25,205 nucleotides of DNA, from positions 1 to 25,205 of IMG/VR virus record IMGVR_UViG_3300024259_000146, one strand, 5' to 3'. The notes under the pieces were generated by a model, which had not been told where the DNA came from, made no database searches, and saw only the letters and a list, made by a program, of their open reading frames with translations. The stretch comes from a virus. Both the position numbers and the translations under genes were made by a program. Every line of letters begins with the position of its first letter. The stretch's first letter is position 1. Positions 1 to 8,143 of this stretch are shown here, in pieces.

Positions 1-2
1 TA

Positions 3-1067
3 GCAGGTATTGTCCACAACGTCAGAACGGATGAGCTTATAGGCGGAAACCAACGCTCGGAAGCAATAGAAGGAATTATCAGCGGTATCTTGCAACCCGT
101 TATCGTCAAGGAATATGATGAGCCAACGGAAGCAGGTACGCTTGCAATCGGCTTCTACGAGTGGCACGGTGAACAGTATTCTTACCGCCGCGTGGATTGG
201 GACGAGAAGACGGCAGAGCTGGCTAACTTGATAGCAAACAAAGCGGGCGGGTTTTGGGATTGGGATATTCTAGCGAATGATTTTGAAGTAGAAACGCTTT
301 TTGATGCGGGGTTTAGTGAAGATGAATTACTAGGAAATGATTTTGATTTAGGTCTTGACGAAAGCATGGACGCAGAGCCGCAAATTGACAGGGCAGCCGA
401 GTTGCTAGAAAAATGGGGCGTGAAGCTGGGAGATTTATGGCAATTGGGAACGCATAAATTAATTTGCGGCGATTGCACAGACCCCGCAGTCGTTGAGCGG
501 GTTATGGGTGGGGAGAAGGCGGGCGCGTTTGTAACAGACCCGCCATATAATATCTCAAAGGACACATGGGACACAATCGAGAATTATGTTGACTGGTGCA
601 AAAGTTGGTTTTCAAATATAAAAAAATCTCCTGCTTATATTTTTACAGGCTCTTTGCATAGCGGTTTATGGTGGCAAGTATTACCGCCTAATATGGTGTA
701 TTGCTGGCATAAACCAAACGGACAAGGAAACAATCCTGCACGCGGGACAACAAAATGGGAGCCTATTTTATCGTGGAACACTGTGCAGGATAAGCAAACC
801 GATTTTATAGAGCATAATAACGAATATGGCGAAAAAATAAACACGTTACATCTTACGCCAAAGCCGATTGGGCTTATTGAAAAGATTATAAAAAAAACAG
901 ACGGAATAATTGTTGATTTATTTCTAGGCTCAGGAACAACAATGCTTGCATCACAAAACCTATCCCGCCAATGCCGAGCGGTAGAGATAAGTCCTGAGTA
1001 TTGCAGCGTGATTTTAGAGAGAATGAGCGAAGCGTTCCCCGCTCTCGAAATAAAGCGGATAGAGTAG
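3..1067 (+). CDS. ParB-domain DNA methyltransferase (partial, 5' end outside window)
   Basis: The reading frame is open from base 3, so the gene starts before the window; the TTG at 90 is only an internal codon. The visible N-terminal part (ggNQRSEAIEGI, about bases 36-80) matches the ParB/sulfiredoxin-like domain that precedes phage methylases. After a linker comes a short 'LGTHKLICGD' segment, then catalytic motif IV DPPY (bases 537-548) and, near the C-terminus, the SAM-binding motif FLGSGTT (about 920-940). The order DPPY before FxGxG is the beta class, which methylates adenine N6 or cytosine N4. No restriction nuclease gene is adjacent, so it is probably an orphan methylase that marks phage DNA or blocks host restriction. 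Its place just upstream of the terminase genes is common in siphophages. The target sequence cannot be read from the protein. Confidence 0.88.
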   Translation, partial: AGIVHNVRTDELIGGNQRSEAIEGIISGILQPVIVKEYDEPTEAGTLAIGFYEWHGEQYSYRRVDWDEKTAELANLIANKAGGFWDWDILANDFEVETLFDAGFSEDELLGNDFDLGLDESMDAEPQIDRAAELLEKWGVKLGDLWQLGTHKLICGDCTDPAVVERVMGGEKAGAFVTDPPYNISKDTWDTIENYVDWCKSWFSNIKKSPAYIFTGSLHSGLWWQVLPPNMVYCWHKPNGQGNNPARGTTKWEPILSWNTVQDKQTDFIEHNNEYGEKINTLHLTPKPIGLIEKIIKKTDGIIVDLFLGSGTTMLASQNLSRQCRAVEISPEYCSVILERMSEAFPALEIKRIE

Positions 1068-1120
1068 ACTATGGCAAAGCCCACTAAAGCAGCAATAAAA
1101 GAATAGTATCTTGGATTAGT

Positions 1121-1681
1121 ATGAAGCAAGGACAAAGGCGACCACCAATACAACTTGAAAGAGACCGCAGAGAGATTGCGCGTCTCTATTTGCGTGGAGA
1201 GTTACAGTCTGAGATAGGGGATAAGTTAGGACTATCACAGCAAACGATAAGCAACGACCTAAAAGTCATCCAAGAGCAATGGAAGGTTGACCGCGTTGAC
1301 GATATAAACGAGCGAAAGAATATAGAACTTGCGAAGATTGACGCGCTCGAGATAGAGTATTGGTCTGCATGGATTGAAAGCCTGAAAGATGAGCAAACGA
1401 AAAAGGCTATCAAGGCTGGAGATAAAGAAATCAGGCAAGAAATGATAGTGAAGGGGCAAAGCGGAAACCCTGCTTTTCTTCGTGGTATTGAGTGGTGCAT
1501 CAATAAGCGTTGTGATTTGCTGGGGTTGGATGCGCCTAAAAAGTTAGAAAACATGAATTATGACATGAGCATATTACCGGACGAATATCTTGACCGTATA
1601 GCTGGTGGGGAAGATGTTGGTAAAGTATTCGCTGAGTTTTTCGGCTCTTTAGCTGATAAGGTGATCGGTTCGGATGAGTAA
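1121..1681 (+). CDS. terS: Terminase small subunit-like HTH protein
   Basis: This 186-aa protein has an N-terminal helix-turn-helix (residues about 29-50, around LGLSQQTISNDL), a charged helical middle and a C-terminal part (SGNPAFLRGIEWCINKRCDLLGL) of the kind seen in phage small terminase or DNA-packaging proteins. Its last 8 bases overlap the large terminase gene, which supports the role: binding the packaging site and loading the ATPase motor. No clear Shine-Dalgarno lies before ATG 1121. A 11-codon mini-ORF (1071-1106, MAKPTKAAIKE) sits between it and the methylase in another frame. It could be a leader peptide or the lost original N-terminus. The small-subunit role rests on position plus the HTH, since these proteins diverge fast. 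Confidence 0.72.
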   Translation: MKQGQRRPPIQLERDRREIARLYLRGELQSEIGDKLGLSQQTISNDLKVIQEQWKVDRVDDINERKNIELAKIDALEIEYWSAWIESLKDEQTKKAIKAGDKEIRQEMIVKGQSGNPAFLRGIEWCINKRCDLLGLDAPKKLENMNYDMSILPDEYLDRIAGGEDVGKVFAEFFGSLADKVIGSDE

Positions 1682-3023
1682 TGCCGTTATGCAAGCAAAG
1701 GCTGTCAAGGAAAGACGAAAGCGGGACAGAAGCGGGGTAAAAAGAACGAGTGTGTACATCAAGGAAAGAGACGCTTATTTTACTAAGGATATAATAAACG
1801 AGATTTATTTTCCTCATCTCGAAAATATGACCCGCACGCAAATTTTTTATGGCGGGTCTTCTTCTGGAAAGTCTGTATTTTTAGCGCAAAGAGCGGTATA
1901 TGACCTCCTGACCGGAGGAAGAAATTATCTCGCATGTAGACATATTGGCGGGTCATTGGCCGATTCTGTTTTCAAAGAAATAAAAAAAGTTATCATTGAC
2001 GGAAATCTTACTCACCTATTTCAGAAACTACCAAAAACTCTAGGAACCATTACTTGTACAAACGGGTATCAGGCAGTTTTTAAGGGATTGGACGATGCGG
2101 AAAAAGTAAAGTCGATTACCCCGATGGTTGGTGTATTTACCGACATCTGGATTGAAGAAGCTACAGAAACAAGTCGAAATACAATCAAAGCTCTCTATAA
2201 GCGTCAACGTGGTGGTGATCCAGAAACAAAGAAGCGCCTAACACTCTCTTTTAATCCTATCCTGCAAGACCACTGGATTTACTCAGAGCATTTTCAACCA
2301 AACGCATGGATAGATAAGCAAACCATATTTGATGGAGAAAATGTTTTTATTATCAAGTCCACTTATAAAGATAATCTCTTTCTTACCCCTGAAGATATTG
2401 AGGACTTGGAGAACGAAGAGGACAAGTATTTTTACGAGGTCTATACTCTAGGAAATTGGGGCGTACTCGGTAACGTCATTTTTAAAAACTACGAATTGCG
2501 CGATCTGTCAGGCATGAGAGACCAATTCACAGAACTACGTTTCGGTCTTGATTTCGGTTTTGCTGACGATGAGGCAGCCTTGTGGGCTTCTCATATAGAC
2601 ACCAAGAAAAAAGAAATCTACATCTTCGCAGAGGTTTACGAACTAGGTCTCACGAACCCAGAACTCGCAGACAAGATACGCGCTATAGTCGGTCATCATA
2701 GGGTTGTCTGTGATAGTGCAGAGCCTAAATCCATCAAGGAATTACGGGACAACAGAATCAATGCGGTTGGAGCAAAGAAGGGGCAAGGAAGCGTTAATTT
2801 TGGTATCCAATGGATGCAACAGCATAAACTTATATTTGACCTTAGCTGTATTAACGGTCATAATGAGGTAAGACAATATAAATGGAAAGAGGGACGGGAC
2901 GGAAAACCGGTTACCCCCCCAACGCCTGTTGGCAAAAACGATCACCTTATTGCAGCGGGTCGTTATGCACACGAGGAAGATAGCTATCTGGTTAAATCAG
3001 GTTTTGCCAGAGTAAGAAATTAG
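1674..3023 (+). CDS. terL: Terminase large subunit (PBSX-like ATPase/nuclease)
   Basis: This is the 449-aa DNA-packaging motor. The ATPase half shows Walker A GGSSSGKS (residues 60-67), Walker B DIWIEEAT (157-164, with the catalytic Glu pair) and coupling motif SFNP (192-195). The C-terminal RNase H-like nuclease half shows the acidic residues expected for two-metal catalysis: D293 in LDFGF, D347 in CDSAEP and D423 in KNDHLIAAGRYA. This layout and length match the PBSX/Terminase_3 family. The ATG at 1674 overlaps the small-subunit stop by 8 bases, so translation is probably coupled. The protein acts at the portal vertex to pump and cut concatemeric DNA. All key residues are present, so it looks functional. 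Confidence 0.96.
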   Translation: MSNAVMQAKAVKERRKRDRSGVKRTSVYIKERDAYFTKDIINEIYFPHLENMTRTQIFYGGSSSGKSVFLAQRAVYDLLTGGRNYLACRHIGGSLADSVFKEIKKVIIDGNLTHLFQKLPKTLGTITCTNGYQAVFKGLDDAEKVKSITPMVGVFTDIWIEEATETSRNTIKALYKRQRGGDPETKKRLTLSFNPILQDHWIYSEHFQPNAWIDKQTIFDGENVFIIKSTYKDNLFLTPEDIEDLENEEDKYFYEVYTLGNWGVLGNVIFKNYELRDLSGMRDQFTELRFGLDFGFADDEAALWASHIDTKKKEIYIFAEVYELGLTNPELADKIRAIVGHHRVVCDSAEPKSIKELRDNRINAVGAKKGQGSVNFGIQWMQQHKLIFDLSCINGHNEVRQYKWKEGRDGKPVTPPTPVGKNDHLIAAGRYAHEEDSYLVKSGFARVRN

Positions 3024-3034
3024 GAGAAATAATT

Positions 3035-4558
3035 ATGGAAATGTTAACGAGTTTATCATTCTTGGATAAAGGGGAGGAGTGGCCGCCACATAGCCAAACA
3101 GAGCGATTGAAAAAGTACGCAGACAATCGGAAGCGATTTAAAAACAAACTAGGCTTTGACCGCAAAAAATACAACCATATTATTAGTTTGGTTGGCAATA
3201 AATTTCGAGTAATTGATTATAAGTTCTTAGTGAATTTCTATAAAAAAGTATCGCTGAAAACTTCCGACCTTTTATTTGTTGAACCTCCTACAATTAGCGC
3301 AGGGGATGACGAAACAAAGAATACAGTAATTGAGCAGATCAAAGACTTAAGCGATCTTGATAACATCGGGGCGCAGGCAGCCATAGATGCATCGAGGTAT
3401 GGGGATGCCCTTCTAACTATTAGGATACCAAGTGCAGATGATGAGGAAACCCAAGCGCAAGCGTATATCGGTATCACCTCCCCCTTGTTTTGGTTCCCTG
3501 TTACCAGCCCCATGAACCTGAAAGAAATCACGCAGCACGTTATCGCTTGGACTTCCACCGAGACCATTATAGAGAACGGGAAAGAGAAAGAAGTCACATA
3601 TTTGGATTATCAAATCCATTACAAAGGGCATTACGAGCGCGGGAGAAAGTACGTTGAAAAAGGCACTATCGGAGATGCAATTTTTGTCGGGCAACCTGTG
3701 GAGGTAGAAGACGAGGAGGGCGTTATCGGAAAGCAAGTCTCGGAGCTTGAAAGAGTAGACACAGGGCTTTCGAGTTTTGCCATTATTCCAGCCCAAAATG
3801 TGGTGACAAGCGATACCATTTTTGCCATTGACGATTACGATGATTTCGCAAGCCTAGTCGAAGAACTCCAGGTACGACTTGAAAAGATAGCTCACGTCTT
3901 AGACAAGCACGCCGACCCCTCCCTTTCTGGCCCAACATCTGCCCTGACTTATGACGAAGAAACTGGCGAGTGGTTCTTAAAGATGGGTGATTATTATCAC
4001 CGCAACAGCAAGGAAGACCCCGCAGTCGAATACGTCACTTGGGACGGTAAACTTGAAAGCTCATTCCAAGAAATCGAATTGCTATTAGACCTTATCGCGG
4101 TATTATCCGAGATGGGTTCAGCGATATTTGACCGTGACAGTCTCAAAGGCTCTGGGTTATCTGGTCGGGCTTTACGGCTTCTTTACGTGAACCCGCTAAC
4201 AAAAGTCCGGCGCATCCGTAACCGCTTTGATAGGTCATTCAAAGAGGCAATCGCCCTATGCTCGGAAGTAGGATACGAAGGGAAATCAGTAGAGAAAAAA
4301 GATATTTCTATCAAGTGGAATGACGGTCTCCCGAATGACAAAAAAGAAGATGCAGAAATCGGCGTTATCCGTACAGGTGGCAAGGCTACAGATACGATTG
4401 TCGCTCAGATCATGGAACAGGACGGATTGACCAAAGAAGATGCAGAGGCAAAATACGCCGAGATAGTTAAGGAAACAAACGCCCGATTGTTATCAGAAGA
4501 ACCTGAACCCAACTTCTTTGAAGATGAAGAGGATGAGGGCGAGGGCGAAGAAATCTAA
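3035..4558 (+). CDS. Portal protein
   Basis: This 507-aa protein follows the large terminase by 11 bases and has the expected portal length and composition. An early basic helix-rich segment precedes the GDALLTIRI-type stretch (about residue 128), followed by beta-rich wing segments, a long helical part around residues 335-410 (LDLIAVLSEMGSAIFDR, LSGRALRLLYVNPL) typical of SPP1 Gp6-like portals, and a very acidic C-terminal tail. AGGAGA lies 8-13 bases before the ATG. The portal forms the dodecameric ring at one capsid vertex and contacts the terminase and the head-tail adaptors. Assignment rests on position and the general portal pattern; I saw no conflicting domain. Its stop shares one base with the next ATG (TAATG). 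Confidence 0.9.
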   Translation: MEMLTSLSFLDKGEEWPPHSQTERLKKYADNRKRFKNKLGFDRKKYNHIISLVGNKFRVIDYKFLVNFYKKVSLKTSDLLFVEPPTISAGDDETKNTVIEQIKDLSDLDNIGAQAAIDASRYGDALLTIRIPSADDEETQAQAYIGITSPLFWFPVTSPMNLKEITQHVIAWTSTETIIENGKEKEVTYLDYQIHYKGHYERGRKYVEKGTIGDAIFVGQPVEVEDEEGVIGKQVSELERVDTGLSSFAIIPAQNVVTSDTIFAIDDYDDFASLVEELQVRLEKIAHVLDKHADPSLSGPTSALTYDEETGEWFLKMGDYYHRNSKEDPAVEYVTWDGKLESSFQEIELLLDLIAVLSEMGSAIFDRDSLKGSGLSGRALRLLYVNPLTKVRRIRNRFDRSFKEAIALCSEVGYEGKSVEKKDISIKWNDGLPNDKKEDAEIGVIRTGGKATDTIVAQIMEQDGLTKEDAEAKYAEIVKETNARLLSEEPEPNFFEDEEDEGEGEEI

Positions 4559-5652
4559 TGCTAACAGCAAGCCAGATAGACAAAATCCCGAATGATTTTC
4601 TTGACCTTTGGGAAGTGTTTCAGCAAGAGACATTGAACGATATAGCTAGGCGCGTTGGCAACGTGAATTATGCAAGTGCATCCTGGCAAGTTCAAAGGTT
4701 AATTCAATCTGGCTTAGTTTACGAAGAGACAATAGAAAGGCTCGCCATAATCACAGGGCAAAGTGAGAAAGTTCTTAGGGACACATTCGAAAAAGCGGGG
4801 GTAACAGCTTTGCGATTTGACGATGCCATATACAAGGAAGCTGGGCTTACTCCCCCGCCGCTCTCCGCTTCTCCATCGGTTATAGAGGCAATCACGGCGG
4901 GATATATAAAGACGAACGGAATACTTACGAACCTTACCCGAACAACTGCGAACGCCTCTCAACGTCTTTTTATAGAAGCCGCTGATATTGCTTATCTTCA
5001 CGTATCAACAGGCACGCTCGGTTATGACCAAGCGATACGCAGAGCAATTGACAAAGTAGGCAAAAGCGGTCTATCTGTCACTTATCCATCGGGGCATGTT
5101 GACAAGTTGGACGTAGCAATGAGAAGGGCGGTATTGACAGGCGTTAATCAAACGGTCGGGGTTATGCAAAATGCACGTGCCGACCAAGTAGGGAGCGATC
5201 TTGTAGAAGTGTCTGCCCATATTGGAGCAAGGCCTGAGCACGCAGAATGGCAAGGTAAGATTTACTCACGAACTGGTACTAAATATCCTGACTTCGTGGA
5301 AAGCACGGGCTACGGAACAATGCTCGGTCTTAGCGGAGTCAACTGCCGCCATTCTTGGTTCCCGTTCTTCGCTGGCATTAGCGATAAAGTCTATAAGCAG
5401 GCGGAACTAAACGACATCGCTAATAAATCAGTAACCTATAACGGGCAAGAAATGACCATATACGAAGCATCTCAAGAGCAACGCAGAATTGAGCGCAAAA
5501 TCAGGGAGTGGAAGAGACGAATGGAAGCGCAACGGGCGGATGGCTTTGATGGCGCACAGGAATACGCTAAGGTCAGAGAGTGGCAAGCAAGAGCAAGGGA
5601 CCTGATAAGACAAACGGGGCTTCCGCGCCAATATATACGGGAGAAGGTATAG
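4558..5652 (+). CDS. Phage minor capsid protein (Phage_min_cap2/MuF-like)
   Basis: This 364-aa protein matches the minor capsid protein 2 family of Gram-positive siphophages. Visible hallmarks are the mid-region VEVSAHIGARPEHAEWQGK, the GLSGVNCRHSWFPF segment, and the C-terminal YEASQEQRRIERKIREWKRR-like basic helix. The first two stretches are the MuF-type conserved block (about residues 217-265), which in relatives links to portal-associated capsid morphogenesis. It starts on the last base of the portal stop, so the two are translationally coupled. It probably sits inside or at the base of the capsid, possibly ejected with DNA. No toxin domain is fused to its C-terminus, unlike some MuF proteins. 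Confidence 0.9.
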   Translation: MLTASQIDKIPNDFLDLWEVFQQETLNDIARRVGNVNYASASWQVQRLIQSGLVYEETIERLAIITGQSEKVLRDTFEKAGVTALRFDDAIYKEAGLTPPPLSASPSVIEAITAGYIKTNGILTNLTRTTANASQRLFIEAADIAYLHVSTGTLGYDQAIRRAIDKVGKSGLSVTYPSGHVDKLDVAMRRAVLTGVNQTVGVMQNARADQVGSDLVEVSAHIGARPEHAEWQGKIYSRTGTKYPDFVESTGYGTMLGLSGVNCRHSWFPFFAGISDKVYKQAELNDIANKSVTYNGQEMTIYEASQEQRRIERKIREWKRRMEAQRADGFDGAQEYAKVREWQARARDLIRQTGLPRQYIREKV

Positions 5653-5653
5653 C

Positions 5654-5809
5654 ATGAGCGATGAAGAAGTAATAGAAATTATAAAAAGGCTTGACGCTCT
5701 CGAAGCCACATCTACCCCGTTTTTGATAATTAAGTTTCTAAAACTACTATATTCACTTTGTAGACAATATTCATCCTGGTATGAAAAAGAAATAAAGGGG
5801 ACTTTGTGA
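5654..5809 (+). CDS. Small hypothetical protein (51 aa) downstream of MuF-like gene
   Basis: ATG 5654 begins one base after the MuF-gene stop; the frame encodes 51 aa starting MSDEEVIEIIKRLDALEA and ending KEIKGTL. An AGAAGGTATAGC stretch before the ATG gives a usable ribosome binding site. It has an N-terminal acidic helix and a hydrophobic middle (FLIIKFLKLLYSL, about residues 23-35) that might be an amphipathic or weak membrane helix. I do not recognise a family. The promoter of the following non-coding stretch overlaps its last codons. It is either a small head-region accessory protein or a short spurious ORF; tight coupling favours a real gene. Confidence 0.5.
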   Translation: MSDEEVIEIIKRLDALEATSTPFLIIKFLKLLYSLCRQYSSWYEKEIKGTL

Positions 5810-5831
5810 AAATGTAAAAATATGCTACAAT
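5804..5831 (+). promoter_or_regulatory. Sigma70-like extended -10 promoter before a non-coding RNA
   Basis: TTGTGA (5804-5809), a 16-base spacer and TACAAT (5826-5831), with TG one base before the -10 (TGCTACAAT), form a good extended -10 promoter. The predicted start is near 5838. It lies over the end of the 51-aa ORF and fires into the hairpin region before the scaffold gene. Confidence 0.6.
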
Positions 5832-5837
5832 GGCAAC

Positions 5838-5928
5838 ACAGCACAACGCCTTTGGGCGGGGTGCAGCTAACCAAGTAGGGCATTATGCCACGCTTTTTGA
5901 CAGAAGATCGTCAGAGCGTGGTTTTTTT
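5838..5928 (+). ncRNA. Candidate structured small RNA or leader before scaffold gene
   Basis: Between a promoter (-10 at 5826-5831) and an intrinsic terminator lies about 90 nt with no ORF of note. It contains a hairpin GCAC-AA-CGCC-TTTG-GGCG-GG-GTGC (5841-5864) with an AA/GG internal loop, a second hairpin GGCA-TTA-TGCC (5879-5889), and the terminator stem. The second hairpin shares bases 5888-5889 with the terminator stem, so the two compete slightly. It could be a free-standing phage RNA or a leader that controls readthrough into the capsid genes. I do not recognise any known RNA family. Confidence 0.5.
5888..5928 (+). terminator. Intrinsic terminator upstream of scaffold gene
   Basis: CCACGCT (5888-5894) pairs with AGCGTGG (5915-5921), with an inner TGAC/GTCA stem (5898-5901 and 5910-5913), followed by seven T (5922-5928). 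It would end transcripts from the promoter just upstream and could attenuate readthrough from the portal operon. Confidence 0.8.
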
Positions 5929-5937
5929 GTTACCCCA

Positions 5938-5995
5938 CCTTGAAGGGATATAAACTCAAGGAAAAATCAAGTCGGAGTAGACCGACATATAAACT
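5938..5995 (+). repeat. Two hairpins, each with an ATATAAACT direct repeat
   Basis: Hairpin one pairs CCTTGA (5938-5943) with TCAAGG (5956-5961). Hairpin two pairs GTCGG (5971-5975) with CCGAC (5982-5986). The 9-base direct repeat ATATAAACT occurs at 5948-5956 and 5987-5995, 39 bases apart, inside or just after the hairpins. They lie between the terminator and the scaffold gene, where a protein- or RNA-level control site would sit. Confidence 0.5.
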
Positions 5996-6015
5996 AAATC
6001 TAATGGAGCTATAGA

Positions 6016-6651
6016 ATGAAATTCTTGAAAGAACACTTAAGCGAAGACCTTTTCGCGCAGCTACAAGAGGCCTTGAAAGATAATAAGGATGTAAAACTTG
6101 CCAACCTTTCATCTGGCGACTATGTAGCAAAAGCGAAATTCGATACAAAGCTGGATGAGATATCAACTCTGAAAGAACAACTCGAAGGTCGCAATAATGA
6201 TGTAACCGCTCTCCAGGAACAACTGAAAGGCGTAGAAGGTGTGGACGATCTGAAAGGAAAACTTTCAGAACTCCAAACAAAATACGATGGAGATATGGCA
6301 AGTCATCAAGAAAAGATTGTCTTGGCAAACGCCTCGCTTAAGGTCATGGAGATGGGAGCAAAAAACGCAGCAAGCGTTCTGGCTCACGTTGATATGAGTA
6401 AGGTAAAACTTGGAGAAGACGATACTCTCCAGGGATTATCAGAACAGGTGACACCATTACAGGAGAGTATGGACTTCCTGTTTGGAGAGCCTAAAAAAGT
6501 TTATAAAAGCACACCGCCAAGCCCTCCCCCACCACCTGACGATAATCGCTCAGACTGGGAGAAGAAATTCAAAGATGCAAAAGATATAAGCCCTGTAGAG
6601 GCTATCAAAGTGAAACAAGCTGCATTTGCGGAGGGCATAATTCTAAATTAA
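6016..6651 (+). CDS. Capsid scaffolding protein (GP20-like)
   Basis: This 211-aa protein has the composition of a phage scaffold. It carries a long coiled-coil-prone stretch of heptads (about residues 43-105, KLDEISTLKEQLEGRN and ALQEQLKGVEG), a helical segment (105-125), a run of eight residues with seven prolines (167-174) acting as a hinge, and a short charged C-terminal helical domain that in relatives docks on the coat protein. It lies directly before the major capsid gene, as scaffolds do, and matches the minor structural protein GP20 pattern. GGAGCTATAGA gives the ribosome binding site. It is expected to guide procapsid assembly and then exit or be degraded; no protease domain is visible. 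Confidence 0.85.
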   Translation: MKFLKEHLSEDLFAQLQEALKDNKDVKLANLSSGDYVAKAKFDTKLDEISTLKEQLEGRNNDVTALQEQLKGVEGVDDLKGKLSELQTKYDGDMASHQEKIVLANASLKVMEMGAKNAASVLAHVDMSKVKLGEDDTLQGLSEQVTPLQESMDFLFGEPKKVYKSTPPSPPPPPDDNRSDWEKKFKDAKDISPVEAIKVKQAAFAEGIILN

Positions 6652-6665
6652 TGAGGTAATTAATA

Positions 6666-7619
6666 ATGGCACAGATATCAGGACAAGGCACTATTTGGAA
6701 TTTGCCTAACTATTTTGCTGAACTATTCACAGCAGATGTACGTCGTTTCCCCTTCCTAAGCATGATCGGAGGTCTCACAGGAGGCAAACAAACTGGCAAT
6801 TTTGAGTTTGCGTGCTCCAGCGAATATGACTTCCCTGCCGCTGCTCAACCAGCGTTAACCGAAACTGCTTCACTAACCGCACCCACCGCAACCGAAGCCG
6901 TCCGCGCACAAGTCAAAAACGTAACGCAGATTTTCCAGCAAGCGGTTAACCTGAGTTATGTGAAACTCTCTAACCAGGGTCGCTTGTCTGGGATCAACTC
7001 ACAGGGGGAAGAAAATAACGTAGAGGACGAAAACGCTTTTCAGATCAATTACAATTTACAGATCATTGCTCGCAATATCGAGTATGTGAACTTTAACGGG
7101 GCATATCAAATTGCCACATCGGCAGCCGTAGCCAATAAATCGCGCGGTATGTTTGCGGCATGTGCTCTATCTGGTGGCTCTGTAGTTGCAGCGGCAGGGG
7201 CAACCCTGAGCAAGGCACTTATGGACGAACTTCTCCGCACCATGTTTGACGCTGGTTCTGAATTCATTGTGCCTGTTATCTGGGCGAATGGCTTCCAGAA
7301 ACAAAAGCTGTCAGACATTTACGGTTATGCCCCAACTGACCGCACTATCGGCGGCGTAAACATCAAGCAAATTGAAACAGACTTTGGTGTTCTTGGCGTA
7401 GCAGACGCACATCGCTTTGTGCCAGCCGCTAGCTTGCTCGTAGCTGACATGGCCGTCATTGCTCCTGTTACCCAGCCCGTACCGAAGAAAGGCAATTTCT
7501 TCCTCGAGGAACTTTCAAAAACTGGTGCATCTGAGAATAGCCAGTTATTCGGTCAATATGGCCTCGATCACGGCCCAGCTTTTGCGCATGGCGCGATTAC
7601 TGGTCTTGCTACTTCTTAG
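6666..7619 (+). CDS. Major capsid protein (SU10/DUF5309-like)
   Basis: This 317-aa HK97-fold capsid protein follows the scaffold gene. Its N-terminus (ADVRRFPFLSMIGGL, then GKQTGNFEFACSSEYDF) and the block VTQIFQQAVNLSYVKLSNQGRL match the SU10/DUF5309 major capsid family. The C-terminal half has the expected Ala/Gly-rich P- and A-domain pattern (VIWANGFQKQKLSDIYGY, GGVNIKQIETDFG, LLVADMAVIAPVTQPVP). Relatives in this family are about 300-330 aa, so it is full length. No N-terminal delta domain is present, consistent with a separate scaffold gene. GAGGTAATTAATA precedes the ATG. It forms the icosahedral shell. Confidence 0.92.
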   Translation: MAQISGQGTIWNLPNYFAELFTADVRRFPFLSMIGGLTGGKQTGNFEFACSSEYDFPAAAQPALTETASLTAPTATEAVRAQVKNVTQIFQQAVNLSYVKLSNQGRLSGINSQGEENNVEDENAFQINYNLQIIARNIEYVNFNGAYQIATSAAVANKSRGMFAACALSGGSVVAAAGATLSKALMDELLRTMFDAGSEFIVPVIWANGFQKQKLSDIYGYAPTDRTIGGVNIKQIETDFGVLGVADAHRFVPAASLLVADMAVIAPVTQPVPKKGNFFLEELSKTGASENSQLFGQYGLDHGPAFAHGAITGLATS

Positions 7620-7630
7620 GAGGCTTAATC

Positions 7631-8083
7631 ATGGGTATTGAATTCACCCAAAAGCTCGAAGAAGCCATCGGCGTACAGCCCGAAGTAAAAGACCTGTTTG
7701 AACTTCTCGAAGCACGCCTAAGCGAAGCGATGGCTGGAGATATGGTTCTTGACATCTCTCCAGAAACCGTTGCCCCTGAACCCACCTCGGCAGCATGGAC
7801 GCGGAACGTAGTTCTTACCGTGAAAAACGCTGCTGGAGATGTCCACGATTGGCTAAATGCAGCCATTACTACCCGCCTTTCGATTGCGGATACTTCCACC
7901 GCTGGAACAGCATCGATTGTTTCAACTACCTTGACTTTGGTCAAGGGAACAGCAACTATTGTTGTAAGCGGTGATGCACAAGATTGGCTAAACGCAGAAA
8001 CAGATACCTTGACAGTTGCAGATTTAACTATCATGGGCTACACCGTAACGGGTGGTACATCTGTTGAGACGTTCACAGCCTAA
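7631..8083 (+). CDS. Head decoration-type beta-sandwich protein
   Basis: This 150-aa protein comes 11 bases after the capsid gene with a strong TAGGAGG site. After a helical N-terminus (about 45 aa) it has a Thr/Ala/Val-rich Ig-like beta-sandwich. Two pseudo-repeats are visible: GDVHDWLNA...LSIADT and GDAQDWLNA...LTVADL (about residues 70-130). This pattern is common in proteins encoded next to major capsid genes in phages with separate scaffolds. It probably decorates or cements the capsid surface. An intrinsic terminator follows 16 bases after its stop, so capsid and decoration genes can be made in excess over downstream genes. Confidence 0.65.
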   Translation: MGIEFTQKLEEAIGVQPEVKDLFELLEARLSEAMAGDMVLDISPETVAPEPTSAAWTRNVVLTVKNAAGDVHDWLNAAITTRLSIADTSTAGTASIVSTTLTLVKGTATIVVSGDAQDWLNAETDTLTVADLTIMGYTVTGGTSVETFTA

Positions 8084-8099
8084 CAGTAAAACTTTATAT

Positions 8100-8126
8100 A
8101 GCGCGGGCTTTTTAGTCCGCGCTTTT
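8100..8126 (+). terminator. Intrinsic terminator after capsid/decoration genes
   Basis: GCGCGG (8101-8106) pairs with CCGCGC (8117-8122), optionally extended by A8100/T8123, and is followed by TTTT (8123-8126). Partial termination here would lower expression of connector and tail genes relative to the capsid protein. Confidence 0.75.
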
Positions 8127-8143
8127 AAAAGGAGATTGCAAAA

